Shown here one piece after another: positions 8,664-18,374 of a DNA stretch of 64,000 nucleotides. The number at the start of each line of letters is the position of its first letter. Position 1 is the stretch's first letter. A model generated the notes under the pieces. That model saw only the letters and a list, made by a program, of their open reading frames with translations. It was not told the DNA's origin and did no database searches. This stretch comes from JANQGG01 sp964642175 (GTDB lineage Bacteria > Bacteroidota > Chlorobiia > Chlorobiales > Chloroherpetonaceae): the NCBI GenBank assembly GCA_964642175.1, contig CAZXOK010000004.1, positions 186,001 to 250,000 on the forward strand, given 5' to 3'. Made by a program: the position numbers and the translations under genes.

Positions 8664-10160
8664 ATGATTTTTAAGACCGACACAAACTCCACACAACGCT
8701 TTTTAGAAGATACCAGTGCACTTCGGGATGGTTATACCAAAGGGGTATATATCCCTCAATCCTATGATGATGTGGCCTCCCTGATGGCAGAATGTAACCA
8801 AAAACATGCCAACCTGACCCTTTCGGGCAATGGAACCGGCACCACGGGCGGTCGTATCCCATACGGAGATTATGTACTCTCAAGCGAAGGACTCAATAAA
8901 ATCCTTAACATAGAAATAAATCCCGATGGCTCCGGCCTGGCCACAGTTCAGTGCGGTGCATTACTGCGGGATTTGCAGGAGGCTACAGAAGCCGAAGGTC
9001 TGCTTTACCCGCCCGATCCAACCGAACGTCTTTGCTGTATAGGTGCAACCATAGCCAACAACTCATCAGGAGCACGCACATTTAAATATGGCCCTACCCG
9101 AAACTATGTCGATCGCATTAAAGTAGCACTGGCAGGCGGGGATATTGTGGATATTAAACGCGGTGAGATATTGGCCGATCAAAATGATTCCTTTACATTG
9201 CCATTACCTTCCGGTAAAACATTAAGATTTAAACGCCCAGATTATACCTTACCCCAAACCCGCAAACATATGGCAGGTTATTATTCCAAACCTGGCATGG
9301 ACCTCGTCGACTTATTTATTGGCTCAGAAGGCACTCTTGGTTTTATTTTAGAAGCCGACCTGAAACTGATCCCCAAACCCAAACAAATTTTTGGCATATT
9401 GGTCTATTTCCCAACACGAAAAGATATGCTTACCTTTGTTGAAGAAGCCCGCAGGTGCTCATTAAAGGCAAATCAAGCCACAGACCTTCAGGCGCGTGCG
9501 CTGGAATACTTCGATAAAAACAGTTTGGACTTTTTACGAGAACGATACCCCAACATTCCTGAAAAGGCTGATGGAGCCATCTTTTTAGAGCAGGAAACAA
9601 CCCCGGATACAGAGGATGAACTGCTTGGATTATGGTTTGATTTAATGGAAAAACACCATGCCTTGCTCGAGGATTCCTGGGCTGCCATGACATTGGGAGA
9701 ACAAGACGACATGCGTGAATTTCGCCATTCCCTGCCCGTTCTGGTTAATGAATGGCTCAGTAAGCAGGAAACCCGAAAAATCAGTACCGATATGGCCGTA
9801 CCTCTGGATCGGTTCGAGAATCTCATGGATTTATACGTTTCCGAGTGTGAATCACACCAGTTTCCTTACATATTATTCGGACATATCGGTGATGCGCATC
9901 TGCATTTGAATATTCTGCCACGCTCGGTTGAAGAGTTTAACCATGCCAAGCTATTATACGACGAATTTGTATCCATCTCCCTTCAACTGGGAGGAACCCT
10001 TTCGGCCGAGCATGGCGTTGGGAAACTTAAAGCGCATTACTTAGTGAAGATGTACGGCAAACAGGGTATTGAGCAAATGCTGAATATCAAAAAAGTTTTC
10101 GATCCAAAACTCATATTGAATCGCGGAAATTTAATACCCAAGGAATGGCTTGAACATTAA
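8664..10160 (+). CDS. FAD-binding oxidoreductase, GlcD / D-lactate dehydrogenase type
   Basis: A protein of 498 aa. The N-terminal half is a PCMH-type FAD domain with GNGTGTTGGRIP and IGATIANNSSGARTFKYGPT. The C-terminal half is the FAD-oxidase cap with FGHIGDAHLHLNILP (metal/substrate His residues) and SAEHGVGKLK. This is the family of D-lactate dehydrogenase, glycolate oxidase GlcD and D-2-hydroxyglutarate dehydrogenase; the exact 2-hydroxy acid cannot be fixed from sequence. No iron-sulfur GlcF-like partner is adjacent. It begins 11 bp after mrdA and is likely read through from the mre operon, although the functions are unrelated. Confidence 0.9.
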   Translation: MIFKTDTNSTQRFLEDTSALRDGYTKGVYIPQSYDDVASLMAECNQKHANLTLSGNGTGTTGGRIPYGDYVLSSEGLNKILNIEINPDGSGLATVQCGALLRDLQEATEAEGLLYPPDPTERLCCIGATIANNSSGARTFKYGPTRNYVDRIKVALAGGDIVDIKRGEILADQNDSFTLPLPSGKTLRFKRPDYTLPQTRKHMAGYYSKPGMDLVDLFIGSEGTLGFILEADLKLIPKPKQIFGILVYFPTRKDMLTFVEEARRCSLKANQATDLQARALEYFDKNSLDFLRERYPNIPEKADGAIFLEQETTPDTEDELLGLWFDLMEKHHALLEDSWAAMTLGEQDDMREFRHSLPVLVNEWLSKQETRKISTDMAVPLDRFENLMDLYVSECESHQFPYILFGHIGDAHLHLNILPRSVEEFNHAKLLYDEFVSISLQLGGTLSAEHGVGKLKAHYLVKMYGKQGIEQMLNIKKVFDPKLILNRGNLIPKEWLEH

Positions 10161-10173
10161 TATCCCCCCGTTC

Positions 10174-10206
10174 ACCTTTCAATTGGTTTCAAAGGTTAAG
10201 TTTTTT
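10174..10206 (+). terminator. possible terminator after the FAD oxidase gene
   Basis: ACCTTT and AAAGGT can pair around a longish loop, and a run of six T follows after TAAG. The stem is only six pairs and AT-rich, so this is a weak call. It lies in the 186-bp gap before mrpA, which presumably also holds the mrp promoter. Confidence 0.4.
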
Positions 10207-10346
10207 GAGATAAATTTTTTATCTTATTCCCTTTTTTAAAGCTTTATATTTAAGCAGTTTTTTAAATCTTTTATCAAGTCACGTTCTCCCTTATCTGGTT
10301 AGTCTATTAGTTTTTAGAACATTTGCTCAGGTAAAAACCAACTTTC

Positions 10347-12662
10347 ATGGAGCTCTTTTATCCGATTATCGCCATTTACATTTTAGCGTTCGTGGCGCCA
10401 ATCATAAAAAAACACCTACCAAAACAAGCCTGGCTGATTCTGGATGCCGTACCCGGGGTCTCTTTTTTGTATTATTTTTACCTGTCGCTGGATTTTAGTT
10501 ATCATGCCCCCATAAGTCATTCTGTTGAGTGGATCCCAATGCTTGGCATTAATCTCTCGCTTTACCTCGATGGCCTGAGTTTGCTGTTTTTGTTGCTGAT
10601 TACTGCAATGGGATTTTTAGTTGTGGTCTACTCGGGCTATTACATGAAACAATATGAGTTAAAAGACAGATTTTACTTGTACCTACTGTTTTTTATGGCC
10701 TCTATGATGGGGTTGGTGCTTTCGGGTAACCTTATTACGATGTTTGTGTTTTGGGAGCTGACAAGTGTAAGCTCTTTCTTGTTAATTGGATTCTTCCATG
10801 AAAAAGACGAGTCGCGTAATGCCTCCCTGCAAGCTTTGTTGATTACCTCAATGGGAGGGTTGGCATTGCTCTCTGGTATCGTACTCATCAATCAGATAAC
10901 CGGTACATTTGAAATCCCGGAGCTCTTATCTAATCCTGATGTCTTGCGCGACAGTCCTTATTACCTGCCTGTTTTAATCCTGATCTTTGTAGGCACTTTC
11001 ACAAAATCCGCCCAGTTCCCGTTTCATTTTTGGCTTCCAAATGCCATGGCCGGTCCATCACCTGTTAGCGCGTTTCTGCATTCGGCCACCATGGTAAAAG
11101 CCGGTGTATATCTTTTAATGCGCCTGAACCCTGTTCTTGGCCAAACAGAAATCTGGCAAACAGTCTTGAGTATTGTCGGAGTAACCACCATGTTTATTGG
11201 TGCCTATTTTGCCCTCTCTCAATCTGACCTTAAAAAAATCCTGGCTTATACTACCATCAGCGCTCTGGGAATATTGATGATGTTGATAGGTATCAATACC
11301 ACTGAGTCCATAAAAGCCGCCGTGATTTTTTTGGTGGTTCACTCGCTTTATAAAGGCGCACTCTTTATGCTGGCCGGTTCCATTGATAAGAAAACAGGGA
11401 CGCGCGATATAGGGCAGCTTGGTGGCTTGAGTAAAACCATGCCATTTACAACTGCTGCCGCCCTGATTTCCCTGTTTTCGATGGCCGGCCTGCCTCCCTT
11501 TATTGGGTTTGTGGGCAAAGAGCTGATTTATGAAGCTAAAGTTTTGCTGCCTGTGGCTTCATCCTATCTGCTTGGAATGGGTGTGATCTCAAATTCGATT
11601 ATGGCCGCCATCTCGGGCATTCTAGCCTGGGAAGTTTTTTTTGGACAGCCTGGTCAAACACCTATTAAACCCCAGGAAACACCGTTAAGGCTTTGGCTGG
11701 GGCCCGGTGTGCTGGCCTTGCTAAGTCTGGTGCTTGGAGTTTTCCCCGATTTTTTTGCAAAAAATGTGATCAGTCCTGCTGCAAGTGCTGTAGCTGCAAC
11801 TCAGATTGATGTAAAACTAAAGCTCTGGCATGGCTTTAATGAGGTTCTGGTGTTGAGCATTATTACGGTTGTGTTGGGTATTGTGTTGTTTATCTTCCGT
11901 GAAAAAGTCATAGGTTTGGTCAAACAAATCGATAAGGGTGTAATTCGCTTTACCTTTGCTAAAGCTTTCAGCAACCTCATTGAAGGCTTCCTGATCTTAA
12001 CAAAGAAAAATACCAAGTTCATCCAAAATGGTATTCTTCGAATTTACCTGATGATCATTTTTGTTGTAGCCTCTATTTTTGTCTGGTTTCAATTGATTTA
12101 TACCGCATTTTGGGAAATCCCTTTCCAATTTGACAACGCACCCTATTATGAAATCGGATTGGTATTGCTGATGATTGGAGCTACAATCTTTACGGTTATT
12201 ACCACATCGCGCCTGACGGCTATTATCTCAATGGGTGTTATCGGTTGGGGCATTGCCTTGATCTTTGCTTTTTATGGTGCTATTGATCTGGCAATCACTC
12301 AGATCATGGTTGAAACCCTTGTAGTGGTGCTGTTTGTCATGGTCATTTATTACTTACCCTTATTCAAATATTACAGCAACACCGCCGGGCGATTGAGGGA
12401 CGGCTTTATTGCCGTATTGTTTGGTGGTTTTATGGCAATTCTGACCTATAAAGCCAATACCCTGGAAATGTACCCCAGCATATCACGTTATTTTAATGAG
12501 AACAGTTTTACACTTGGCAAGGGTCAGAATATTGTCAATGTCATCTTAGTGGATTTCAGGGCTTTGGATACACTGGGCGAAATTGTGGTTTTAACCATCG
12601 CTGCTATTGGTGTCTTCTCCCTTATGGGAATGAGTATCAAGAAAATTCGTAATAAACGCTAA
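10347..12662 (+). CDS. mrpA: Mrp Na+/H+ antiporter subunit A
   Basis: A protein of 771 aa, the largest subunit of the Mrp (Mnh/Sha) antiporter. Residues about 60-460 form the proton-translocating NuoL/MrpA-type core, with FVFWELTSVSSFLLIGFF, PFHFWLPNAMAGPSPVSAFLH and VVHSLYKGALFMLAGS; the acidic and Lys residues of the complex-I-like proton path are visible there. The C-terminal part (about 560-765) carries the extra MrpA-specific helices with a MrpB-like region. The complex exchanges external Na+ (or other cations) for H+ across the inner membrane. It leads a seven-gene operon in canonical order, with mrpB starting 1 bp after its stop. Confidence 0.95.
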   Translation: MELFYPIIAIYILAFVAPIIKKHLPKQAWLILDAVPGVSFLYYFYLSLDFSYHAPISHSVEWIPMLGINLSLYLDGLSLLFLLLITAMGFLVVVYSGYYMKQYELKDRFYLYLLFFMASMMGLVLSGNLITMFVFWELTSVSSFLLIGFFHEKDESRNASLQALLITSMGGLALLSGIVLINQITGTFEIPELLSNPDVLRDSPYYLPVLILIFVGTFTKSAQFPFHFWLPNAMAGPSPVSAFLHSATMVKAGVYLLMRLNPVLGQTEIWQTVLSIVGVTTMFIGAYFALSQSDLKKILAYTTISALGILMMLIGINTTESIKAAVIFLVVHSLYKGALFMLAGSIDKKTGTRDIGQLGGLSKTMPFTTAAALISLFSMAGLPPFIGFVGKELIYEAKVLLPVASSYLLGMGVISNSIMAAISGILAWEVFFGQPGQTPIKPQETPLRLWLGPGVLALLSLVLGVFPDFFAKNVISPAASAVAATQIDVKLKLWHGFNEVLVLSIITVVLGIVLFIFREKVIGLVKQIDKGVIRFTFAKAFSNLIEGFLILTKKNTKFIQNGILRIYLMIIFVVASIFVWFQLIYTAFWEIPFQFDNAPYYEIGLVLLMIGATIFTVITTSRLTAIISMGVIGWGIALIFAFYGAIDLAITQIMVETLVVVLFVMVIYYLPLFKYYSNTAGRLRDGFIAVLFGGFMAILTYKANTLEMYPSISRYFNENSFTLGKGQNIVNVILVDFRALDTLGEIVVLTIAAIGVFSLMGMSIKKIRNKR

Positions 12663-12663
12663 C

Positions 12664-13068
12664 ATGAATACACATATTTTACATATTTCGGCCCCGGTCA
12701 TTAAACCAATGTTTGTGATCTTAAGCCTCTATGTACTTTACCGGGGCCATAACCTGCCCGGTGGGGGGTTTATCGGGGGACTGCTTGCCGCTTCGGGATA
12801 TATCTTCTACATGTTGGCCTTCGATGTAGAAACCACCTTAAAAAAAATGTGGGTCTCCCCATTCAAGTTAATGGCCATTGGCCTGCTTCTGGCTTTTTCA
12901 AGTGGTTTTCCGGCACTATTGCAAACCGAGCCATTCATGACCGGACAATGGATATCTTTATTAGGTATTAAACTTGGCACACCAACCCTGTTTGATGTTG
13001 GTGTCTATTTAACCGTATTAGGCGTTCTTATCACTGTAATGGGCGCTATTCTGGAGAAACAAAACTAA
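12664..13068 (+). CDS. mrpB: Mrp antiporter subunit B
   Basis: A protein of 134 aa with four hydrophobic segments and the MnhB pattern GHNLPGGGFIGGLLAASGYI early on and a Thr/Gly-rich GVYLTVLGVLITVMGAI tail. It is a membrane subunit required for assembly and activity of the antiporter. The gene is sandwiched between mrpA (1-bp gap) and mrpC (its last base is the first base of mrpC), indicating translational coupling. Confidence 0.93.
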   Translation: MNTHILHISAPVIKPMFVILSLYVLYRGHNLPGGGFIGGLLAASGYIFYMLAFDVETTLKKMWVSPFKLMAIGLLLAFSSGFPALLQTEPFMTGQWISLLGIKLGTPTLFDVGVYLTVLGVLITVMGAILEKQN

Positions 13069-13415
13069 TGGGATTAGTCTTATCCATTTTAATTGGAGTT
13101 ATGTACGCCGCTGGTCTCTACTTAATGCTCAGACGAAGCCTTGTGAAGCTTATTTTGGGCATCATTTTCCTGAGTAATGCCACAAACCTGGTTATTTTTG
13201 TATCCGGCGGTCTTACCAAAGCCAAGCCTGCTTTTATTGAGACAGGACAAACCATGATCCGGGGCCAGGTTTCCGATCCTTTGCCTCAAGCTCTTATCCT
13301 TACAGCCATTGTTATCGGATTTGGTATAACCGCTTTTTCGCTGGCCTTGCTTTACCGGTTCTATAAAGTCAATGAAACAGAAGATCTGGATATGGTAAAG
13401 GAGGATCTGGAATGA
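13068..13415 (+). CDS. mrpC: Mrp antiporter subunit C
   Basis: A protein of 115 aa, NuoK-like, with three helices: a first helix with VMYAAGLYLMLRRS, a second with IIFLSNATNLVIFV, and a third beginning PLPQALILTAIVIGFGITAF. That last signature is strongly conserved in MrpC/NuoK. It overlaps mrpB by 1 bp and mrpD by 4 bp (ATGA). Confidence 0.94.
   Translation: MGLVLSILIGVMYAAGLYLMLRRSLVKLILGIIFLSNATNLVIFVSGGLTKAKPAFIETGQTMIRGQVSDPLPQALILTAIVIGFGITAFSLALLYRFYKVNETEDLDMVKEDLE
13397..13404 (+). promoter_or_regulatory. strong Shine-Dalgarno site for mrpD
   Basis: AAAGGAGG lies 7 nt before the mrpD ATG, inside the end of mrpC. Most genes in this window lack such a clear site, so this one stands out and confirms the mrpD start. 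Confidence 0.75.
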
Positions 13416-14896
13416 GCAAACTGATACTTTTACCAATATTATTGCCACTGATCTCTATTACCATTCTGTTATTCTTACGTGGCTCCAAAATTTTACAGCA
13501 GATTATTGGCATTTCAGGGATCAGCCTCCAATTGGTGGTTGCCGTAATCCTGTTGATACGTGTACAAACTGATGGGATACAGGTTGTTCAGATGGGCAAT
13601 TGGCCAGCTCCGTATGGTATCACGCTCGTTGTAGATCTGTTCAGTGTCATCATGCTCATCATGTCGGGTATCATCGGGTTGTTAGTGGCTATATACGCCT
13701 TACCCTCGGTGAGTGAGCGCATGCAACAACAAAGTTTTTTCCCGCTCACCAATGCACTTTTAATGGGTGTGAACGGGGCATTTTTAACAGGCGATGTGTT
13801 TAACCTGTATGTCTGGTTCGAAGTCATGATCCTATCGTCGTTTGTCCTGCTCACCATGGGTGGAAAAAGCAAACAACTCGATGGCGCCATCAAATATGTG
13901 ACCATGAACCTGATTTCCTCCATGCTGTTTCTGGCAGGCATCGGGCTTTTGTATGGCAAAACCGGAACACTGAATATGGCCGACCTGGCTGTAAAGATCC
14001 GCGATACCGATGAATCCCTTTTATTGAACAGCTCGGCCATGCTCTTTTTTGTGGCATTCAGTATTAAATCGGCTGTCTTTCCATTCTTTTTCTGGTTACC
14101 TGCTTCTTACCATACGCCACCTATTGCTGTAACAGCGCTTTTTTCAGGCCTGCTCACCAAAGTGGGTATGTACGCCATGATCCGTTTCTATACCCTGTTT
14201 TTTGTTCAAAATCCGGACTTCTGGCATCCATTGCTTTTAACCATTGGCGGCATCACCATGGTGGTTGGGGTTCTGACGGCAGCTTCGCAGTACGATGTGC
14301 GTAAAATTCTTTCATTTCATATCATCAGCCAGATTGGTTATATGGTTATGGGCCTTGGCTTTTTTACGGTGATGGGTGTTGCCGGTGCAATTTTTTACAT
14401 GGTTCATAACATCGTTGCTAAAACCAACACCTTTTTAATCTCCGGTATCATTTATAAAATCAAGGGCACATATCAGTTAAAAGCCATTGGTGGCTTGTAT
14501 AAAAATTATCCTTTTTTAACCGGGTTGTTTTTAATCGCTTCGGCAGGGCTGGCGGGTATTCCACCACTGTCTGGTTTTGTTGGGAAATTATTATTGATTG
14601 TTGCCGGTTTTGAAAATGAGAACTATTTCATTACATCAGTAGCAATAACCGTAGGACTTATTACGCTGTTCTCTATGGTGAAAATCTGGAACGAGGCATT
14701 CTGGAAAAAGCAACCCGGGGATAGTGTGGCGCCAAAAATCGACCTGCCCTTTGCCATGATGTTTCCGGTTGTAGTGCTTGCCTTGGGCACCATTACATTG
14801 GGTTTTATGGCTGAACCGTTCATCCAGCTTGTAACACAGGCCAGCTTTCAGTTGATAAATCCTCAGGCATATATTAATGCGGTGCTGAATCCATAA
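13412..14896 (+). CDS. mrpD: Mrp antiporter subunit D
   Basis: A protein of 494 aa, the second NuoN/L-like proton-channel subunit. It has the conserved FNLYVWFEVMILSSFVLL (membrane Glu), a lysine-bearing FSIKSAVFPFFFWLPASYHT helix and HNIVAKTNTFLISGI, all parts of the antiporter-like half-channels. About 14 membrane helices are visible. Its ATG overlaps the mrpC stop and has a strong ribosome-binding site, so it is translated at high level with the rest of the operon. Confidence 0.95.
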   Translation: MSKLILLPILLPLISITILLFLRGSKILQQIIGISGISLQLVVAVILLIRVQTDGIQVVQMGNWPAPYGITLVVDLFSVIMLIMSGIIGLLVAIYALPSVSERMQQQSFFPLTNALLMGVNGAFLTGDVFNLYVWFEVMILSSFVLLTMGGKSKQLDGAIKYVTMNLISSMLFLAGIGLLYGKTGTLNMADLAVKIRDTDESLLLNSSAMLFFVAFSIKSAVFPFFFWLPASYHTPPIAVTALFSGLLTKVGMYAMIRFYTLFFVQNPDFWHPLLLTIGGITMVVGVLTAASQYDVRKILSFHIISQIGYMVMGLGFFTVMGVAGAIFYMVHNIVAKTNTFLISGIIYKIKGTYQLKAIGGLYKNYPFLTGLFLIASAGLAGIPPLSGFVGKLLLIVAGFENENYFITSVAITVGLITLFSMVKIWNEAFWKKQPGDSVAPKIDLPFAMMFPVVVLALGTITLGFMAEPFIQLVTQASFQLINPQAYINAVLNP

Positions 14897-14919
14897 TTAT
14901 TAAAGGCAACTTTTCTCTT

Positions 14920-15255
14920 ATGCGTATTCTTATACGGTTTTATAAATTAATTTTATTTATTGGCTACTACCTCTTCCAGCTTGTCAAAGCAAATTTGGTA
15001 ATGGCTAAAGATATCCTTTCTCCGAATCCAAAATTCACCCCGGGAATTATAAGGGTTAAACTGGATGCAAAAACCGACCAGGAAATTTTGATACTGGTGA
15101 ATTTAATTTCAATGACTCCCGGTAGCCTGTGTTTACACATTACTGAAGATAAATCGGCCATCTTTGTCCACGACATGTATTTAAGTGATGTAGAAAGTGT
15201 AAGACACCACATTAAAGTAGGCCTTGAAAAACGCATATTGGAGATAACCAGATGA
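14920..15255 (+). CDS. mrpE: Mrp antiporter subunit E
   Basis: A protein of 111 aa, shorter than many MrpE proteins (often about 160 aa) because it has one N-terminal hydrophobic hairpin (about 5-30) rather than several helices. The soluble part contains the MnhE signatures PGIIRVKLDAKTDQEI and NLISMTPGSLCLHIT. It follows mrpD by 23 bp and overlaps mrpF by 4 bp. MrpE lacks a complex I counterpart and is needed for full activity. Confidence 0.92.
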   Translation: MRILIRFYKLILFIGYYLFQLVKANLVMAKDILSPNPKFTPGIIRVKLDAKTDQEILILVNLISMTPGSLCLHITEDKSAIFVHDMYLSDVESVRHHIKVGLEKRILEITR

Positions 15256-15539
15256 ATCTTGAACTGAGTATTATAGAGCTGGCTGCAGACCTTGTATTCG
15301 GTATTATTGCCTTCTCGATGCTACTTGCATTTATCCGACTCATTATTGGCCCTACGGCACCCGACAGGGTTTTGGCGCTGGATTTAATTGCCAGTTTAAC
15401 GATCGGGATTTCCATAGCACTGATGTTTTTAAGCAAGCAAACCATGTATCTGGATATTGCCGTATTTATTGCTTTAATCGTCTTTATTGGAACTGTCGCC
15501 ATTTCCAAATTTTTAAAACGAAGGATATATGATCAGTGA
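15252..15539 (+). CDS. mrpF: Mrp antiporter subunit F
   Basis: A protein of 95 aa with three membrane helices and the conserved IIGPTAPDRVLALDLIAS segment carrying the essential membrane Asp. It is a small antiporter subunit. The start overlaps mrpE by 4 bp and the end overlaps mrpG by 11 bp. Confidence 0.94.
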   Translation: MNLELSIIELAADLVFGIIAFSMLLAFIRLIIGPTAPDRVLALDLIASLTIGISIALMFLSKQTMYLDIAVFIALIVFIGTVAISKFLKRRIYDQ

Positions 15540-15891
15540 ATGGATAGCAGCCATCCTTCTGGTACTTGGGGCATTGTTTATGCTGATTGCAAGTATCGGT
15601 GTGCTTAAAATGACAGATGTCTACCAACGCATGCATGCGGTTACCAAAGCCCCTTCACTTGGTGCTTTCCTGATGATCTTAAGCATGATCATATATTTTC
15701 AGGATTTCTGGCTTACCGTGCAGGGGATCCTGATCAATATTTTTGTATTCATGACCACTCCGGTTGGCACTCATATGCTTGGCCGGGTGGCTCATCTGAT
15801 GCATGTGGAACTGGGTGCAGACGAGGTTATTGATGAACTTGAGGAAACCGACCGTTTTCTTGATACCCTGCCAAAAGATGTAGAGGATTAA
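15529..15891 (+). CDS. mrpG: Mrp antiporter subunit G
   Basis: A protein of 120 aa, last gene of the operon. It has three helices and the MnhG/PhaG hallmark IGVLKMTDVYQRMHAVTKAP in the first loop, then LMILSMIIYF and a TTPVGTHMLGRVAHL third-helix region. A charged C-terminal tail of about 25 residues extends past the core. No strong terminator is evident in the 229-bp gap before the lipoprotein gene, although the gap is AT-rich and probably holds that gene's promoter. Confidence 0.94.
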   Translation: MISEWIAAILLVLGALFMLIASIGVLKMTDVYQRMHAVTKAPSLGAFLMILSMIIYFQDFWLTVQGILINIFVFMTTPVGTHMLGRVAHLMHVELGADEVIDELEETDRFLDTLPKDVED

Positions 15892-16120
15892 TCTCTCAGC
15901 CGTTCTCTTTTAGACCATCCTGCAGATTTTGAATAAATCCGATCGTTTGATACGTTGCTTTAACTTATCACGAACGCTATTCTGCCATCGATTTAGTGTT
16001 TTACCATCAAATCAGCCGTTTATAATCATAGTTTTTAAAAACTTTTTTGTTTAAATTAGCATCAAAATCTAAAGATGTATACCATTTTTTGGATCCCAAA
16101 AAATCATTAAGCACACTCAC

Positions 16121-16921
16121 ATGCGCCAAATAATCGTCTCACTCTTTTTTATTTCATTTTGCTGTTTTACATGTTTCGTAGGATGTGGTGGTTCTAAAGA
16201 AGCCGGCTCGTCTGATGAGTATGCCATGGATGAGTTCTCCGATACATCCGGTATGGCCTCTATGCCCGACTCACTTAAATCAACCGACACCTCCGAAATT
16301 GCCACTTCGATCTTTGGAGATCTGGATTCGGTTGAAGTAACCACAGATGAGCGGATCAATCCGGCAATGCTTATTAAAAATGGCAGCTTATCGTCTCAGG
16401 GTCTGTCATTGGATTCTATTGCTGAACCCGGACTGGGTTGCCGGTATCATTTACCGAAAACCTGGACCGAATCTCGTAAGGAGTTTAAAAACCTCGTTAA
16501 TTATGTCAGTGGTAATGGCATAAGCATTACCATATCGGTTGCGAAAGCCTCGTTTGATTCCCTGAACTTGTGGGCACAGGTTGAGGAAGCCATTTCGTTT
16601 GGTAAAAATCAAATGCCAAGAAGTTACCAGCGATTTCCTGCCAGCGCAGAGCAAGGCATGAATAGTTCTCAAACCTATATTGGCCGCTACGAATTTGGCG
16701 GTAAGCAGTACAACACAGCCTTTTACCGCATGGGTGATTACCAGTTCAATATTATCACCAACCACCCGGTTGAAAATTTAGCTGCAGAAGATGCTGCCGC
16801 TCTGAACTATCTTTTTGCAACATTCAGGTCAGGCGAACCTAAGGTTGAAATACCCAAACCGGTTGCCACATCCTCTGAGTCGCCTATTGAAACCGCCACC
16901 AAAGGCAATCAAGAAAAGTAA
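16121..16921 (+). CDS. putative lipoprotein, function unknown
   Basis: A protein of 266 aa. The N-terminus is a short basic start, a hydrophobic run and a lipobox ending FVGC22, followed by GG and a Ser/Asp/Glu-rich flexible linker (about 25-90), as expected for a lipidated envelope protein. Residues about 105-235 look like one folded domain of alternating hydrophobic residues with no motif I recognise; the layout (YHLPKTWTESRKEF, then a late YRMGDYQFNIITN) resembles domains that predict membrane-damage or stress proteins, but I claim no family. It is a single gene closed by a strong terminator. Confidence 0.7.
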   Translation: MRQIIVSLFFISFCCFTCFVGCGGSKEAGSSDEYAMDEFSDTSGMASMPDSLKSTDTSEIATSIFGDLDSVEVTTDERINPAMLIKNGSLSSQGLSLDSIAEPGLGCRYHLPKTWTESRKEFKNLVNYVSGNGISITISVAKASFDSLNLWAQVEEAISFGKNQMPRSYQRFPASAEQGMNSSQTYIGRYEFGGKQYNTAFYRMGDYQFNIITNHPVENLAAEDAAALNYLFATFRSGEPKVEIPKPVATSSESPIETATKGNQEK

Positions 16922-16940
16922 TAGGGTTAAGTTTGGAAGA

Positions 16941-16967
16941 GGCACTGAATTTTTCAGTGCCTTTTTT
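16941..16967 (+). terminator. Rho-independent terminator of the lipoprotein gene
   Basis: GGCACTGAA pairs with TTCAGTGCC around a tight TTT loop and is followed by six T. It lies 19 bp after the lipoprotein stop. Confidence 0.92.
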
Positions 16968-17040
16968 GTGTTCTTTTCATTGATCACGGCAGGCTAAAGG
17001 CCATGTGTTCCATTTCCAATAATGAGAAACACCTTGAGAT

Positions 17041-17715
17041 ATGTATTCAGAATTAGAACTTCTCCAGTTGGTTGAACGTGGAGAGGATGAGCACACTGAG
17101 TTTAAACGATTGGTACATTCACCCCGAAAAATTGCCAAGTCGATGGTTGCTTTTGCCAATACTACCGGCGGTTTTATCCTGATTGGTGTTGATGATGATA
17201 AACGCATTGTTGGCATCGAAAGTGAAAAAGAGATGATGGAAGTGATTGAAAATGCAGCCACACATCATATTTCTGCTCCAATCAGTTATCACCAATATGT
17301 TGTGGAATATCGGGGACGCGATGTATTGCTTGTTCAGGTTGATGAATCTGAGCAAAAACCTGTTTATCATATCTCAGAAGAACTTCATCCCAAAACCCTC
17401 AAAAAAACTCAAAGCAGGAAAGTGTATGTGCGCCGGGACAGTCATAATATTTCTGCCAGCAAGGATGTAATTGCTTACATGAAACATGAAAAACAACCCA
17501 TCCGTTTCAGTTATGGCGAAAATGAACAAACCCTGTTTCGTTACCTGAACTCCTACCATCGTATTACACTGAAAGAATTTTGTAAACTGGTCAATATTTC
17601 CAGTGCCAGGGCTTCGGCCATACTGATTACATTGGTAAAGGCAGGCGTAATCCAGTTGCACAATGAAGGCAGAAACAATTATTACACCCTGGCAGCATTA
17701 AGCTCCGGCCATTAA
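17041..17715 (+). CDS. AlbA_2 (Schlafen-type) domain protein with C-terminal winged helix
   Basis: A protein of 224 aa. Residues about 15-145 form an AlbA_2 domain: EHTEFKR near the start, then AKSMVAFANTTGGFILIGVDD and a late KVYVRRDSHNISAS. The last 65 residues read as a winged helix-turn-helix (TLKEFCKLVNISSARASAIL followed by a VIQL/NNYYTL wing). This architecture is common in predicted transcriptional regulators; the AlbA_2 domain may bind nucleic acid or nucleotide. It stands between the lipoprotein terminator and the convergent DUF429 gene, with no obvious target operon. Confidence 0.82.
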   Translation: MYSELELLQLVERGEDEHTEFKRLVHSPRKIAKSMVAFANTTGGFILIGVDDDKRIVGIESEKEMMEVIENAATHHISAPISYHQYVVEYRGRDVLLVQVDESEQKPVYHISEELHPKTLKKTQSRKVYVRRDSHNISASKDVIAYMKHEKQPIRFSYGENEQTLFRYLNSYHRITLKEFCKLVNISSARASAILITLVKAGVIQLHNEGRNNYYTLAALSSGH

Positions 17716-17747
17716 TATGAAGACTTTATTGGGTTTTATAATGGGTG

Positions 17748-18374
17748 TTACTCACAGAGGTTTTCTTTGAAATCCTGTTTTGGTATGAATATCTTTCCTT
17801 CCGACTCATCCCCGATACCTTCTGTAAGATGATTAAAATGAAGATAGGCTGTATAGGCAGCCAGGATGGCATCCAAAGAATCTGAGCTTAAAAGAACCTT
17901 GGAAGAGCGCGGCATGTTTTTGACAAATCTCGACAGTTTGCTTTGTATCAGCTCCCTGCCCTTTTCCGTATTTTTATGATGCTTTCCCTGCACACCCATC
18001 CTTATGCGGGTTGCATGGGGATAGACCTCAATAATTTGATATTTCTGGGATAGAACCGATTGGATGGTCAGGGCTCGAAATGTTAACTGAGCCAGCATTG
18101 ATGTTGCAAAGGTGGGAATACCAAGGCCAATAAGATCTCTATCGCATTTACGACTGGCATATGTGCCATATTTCCCATTTGGAATAGATAAAGGGGCGTC
18201 GATACCGATTATCACAGGTCGATGGTAGTCTATGTAGTTGCGAATGGCAATATCAGGCTTTACTTCATTGACAAACACCAACTCTTTTTTATCCGACACT
18301 GCCGCAATACCTGTTACCGCATCAATACGACCAGCTAAATCAACTCCGAAAAAAATTTTACTCCGTGCAGACAT
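17748..18374 (-). CDS. DUF429 family protein (predicted RNase H-fold nuclease)
   Basis: A protein of 208 aa. It begins with the GVDLAG acidic strand, then IIGIDAPLSIP, a RKCDRDL segment, IEVYPHA and a late SSDSLDAILAAYTA. These are the four acidic/polar landmarks of DUF429, which by fold prediction belongs with RNase H-like nucleases; biochemical function is unproven. It converges on the AlbA_2 gene with a 32-bp gap, which has no strong terminator. Confidence 0.85.
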   Translation of the reverse strand: MSARSKIFFGVDLAGRIDAVTGIAAVSDKKELVFVNEVKPDIAIRNYIDYHRPVIIGIDAPLSIPNGKYGTYASRKCDRDLIGLGIPTFATSMLAQLTFRALTIQSVLSQKYQIIEVYPHATRIRMGVQGKHHKNTEKGRELIQSKLSRFVKNMPRSSKVLLSSDSLDAILAAYTAYLHFNHLTEGIGDESEGKIFIPKQDFKENLCE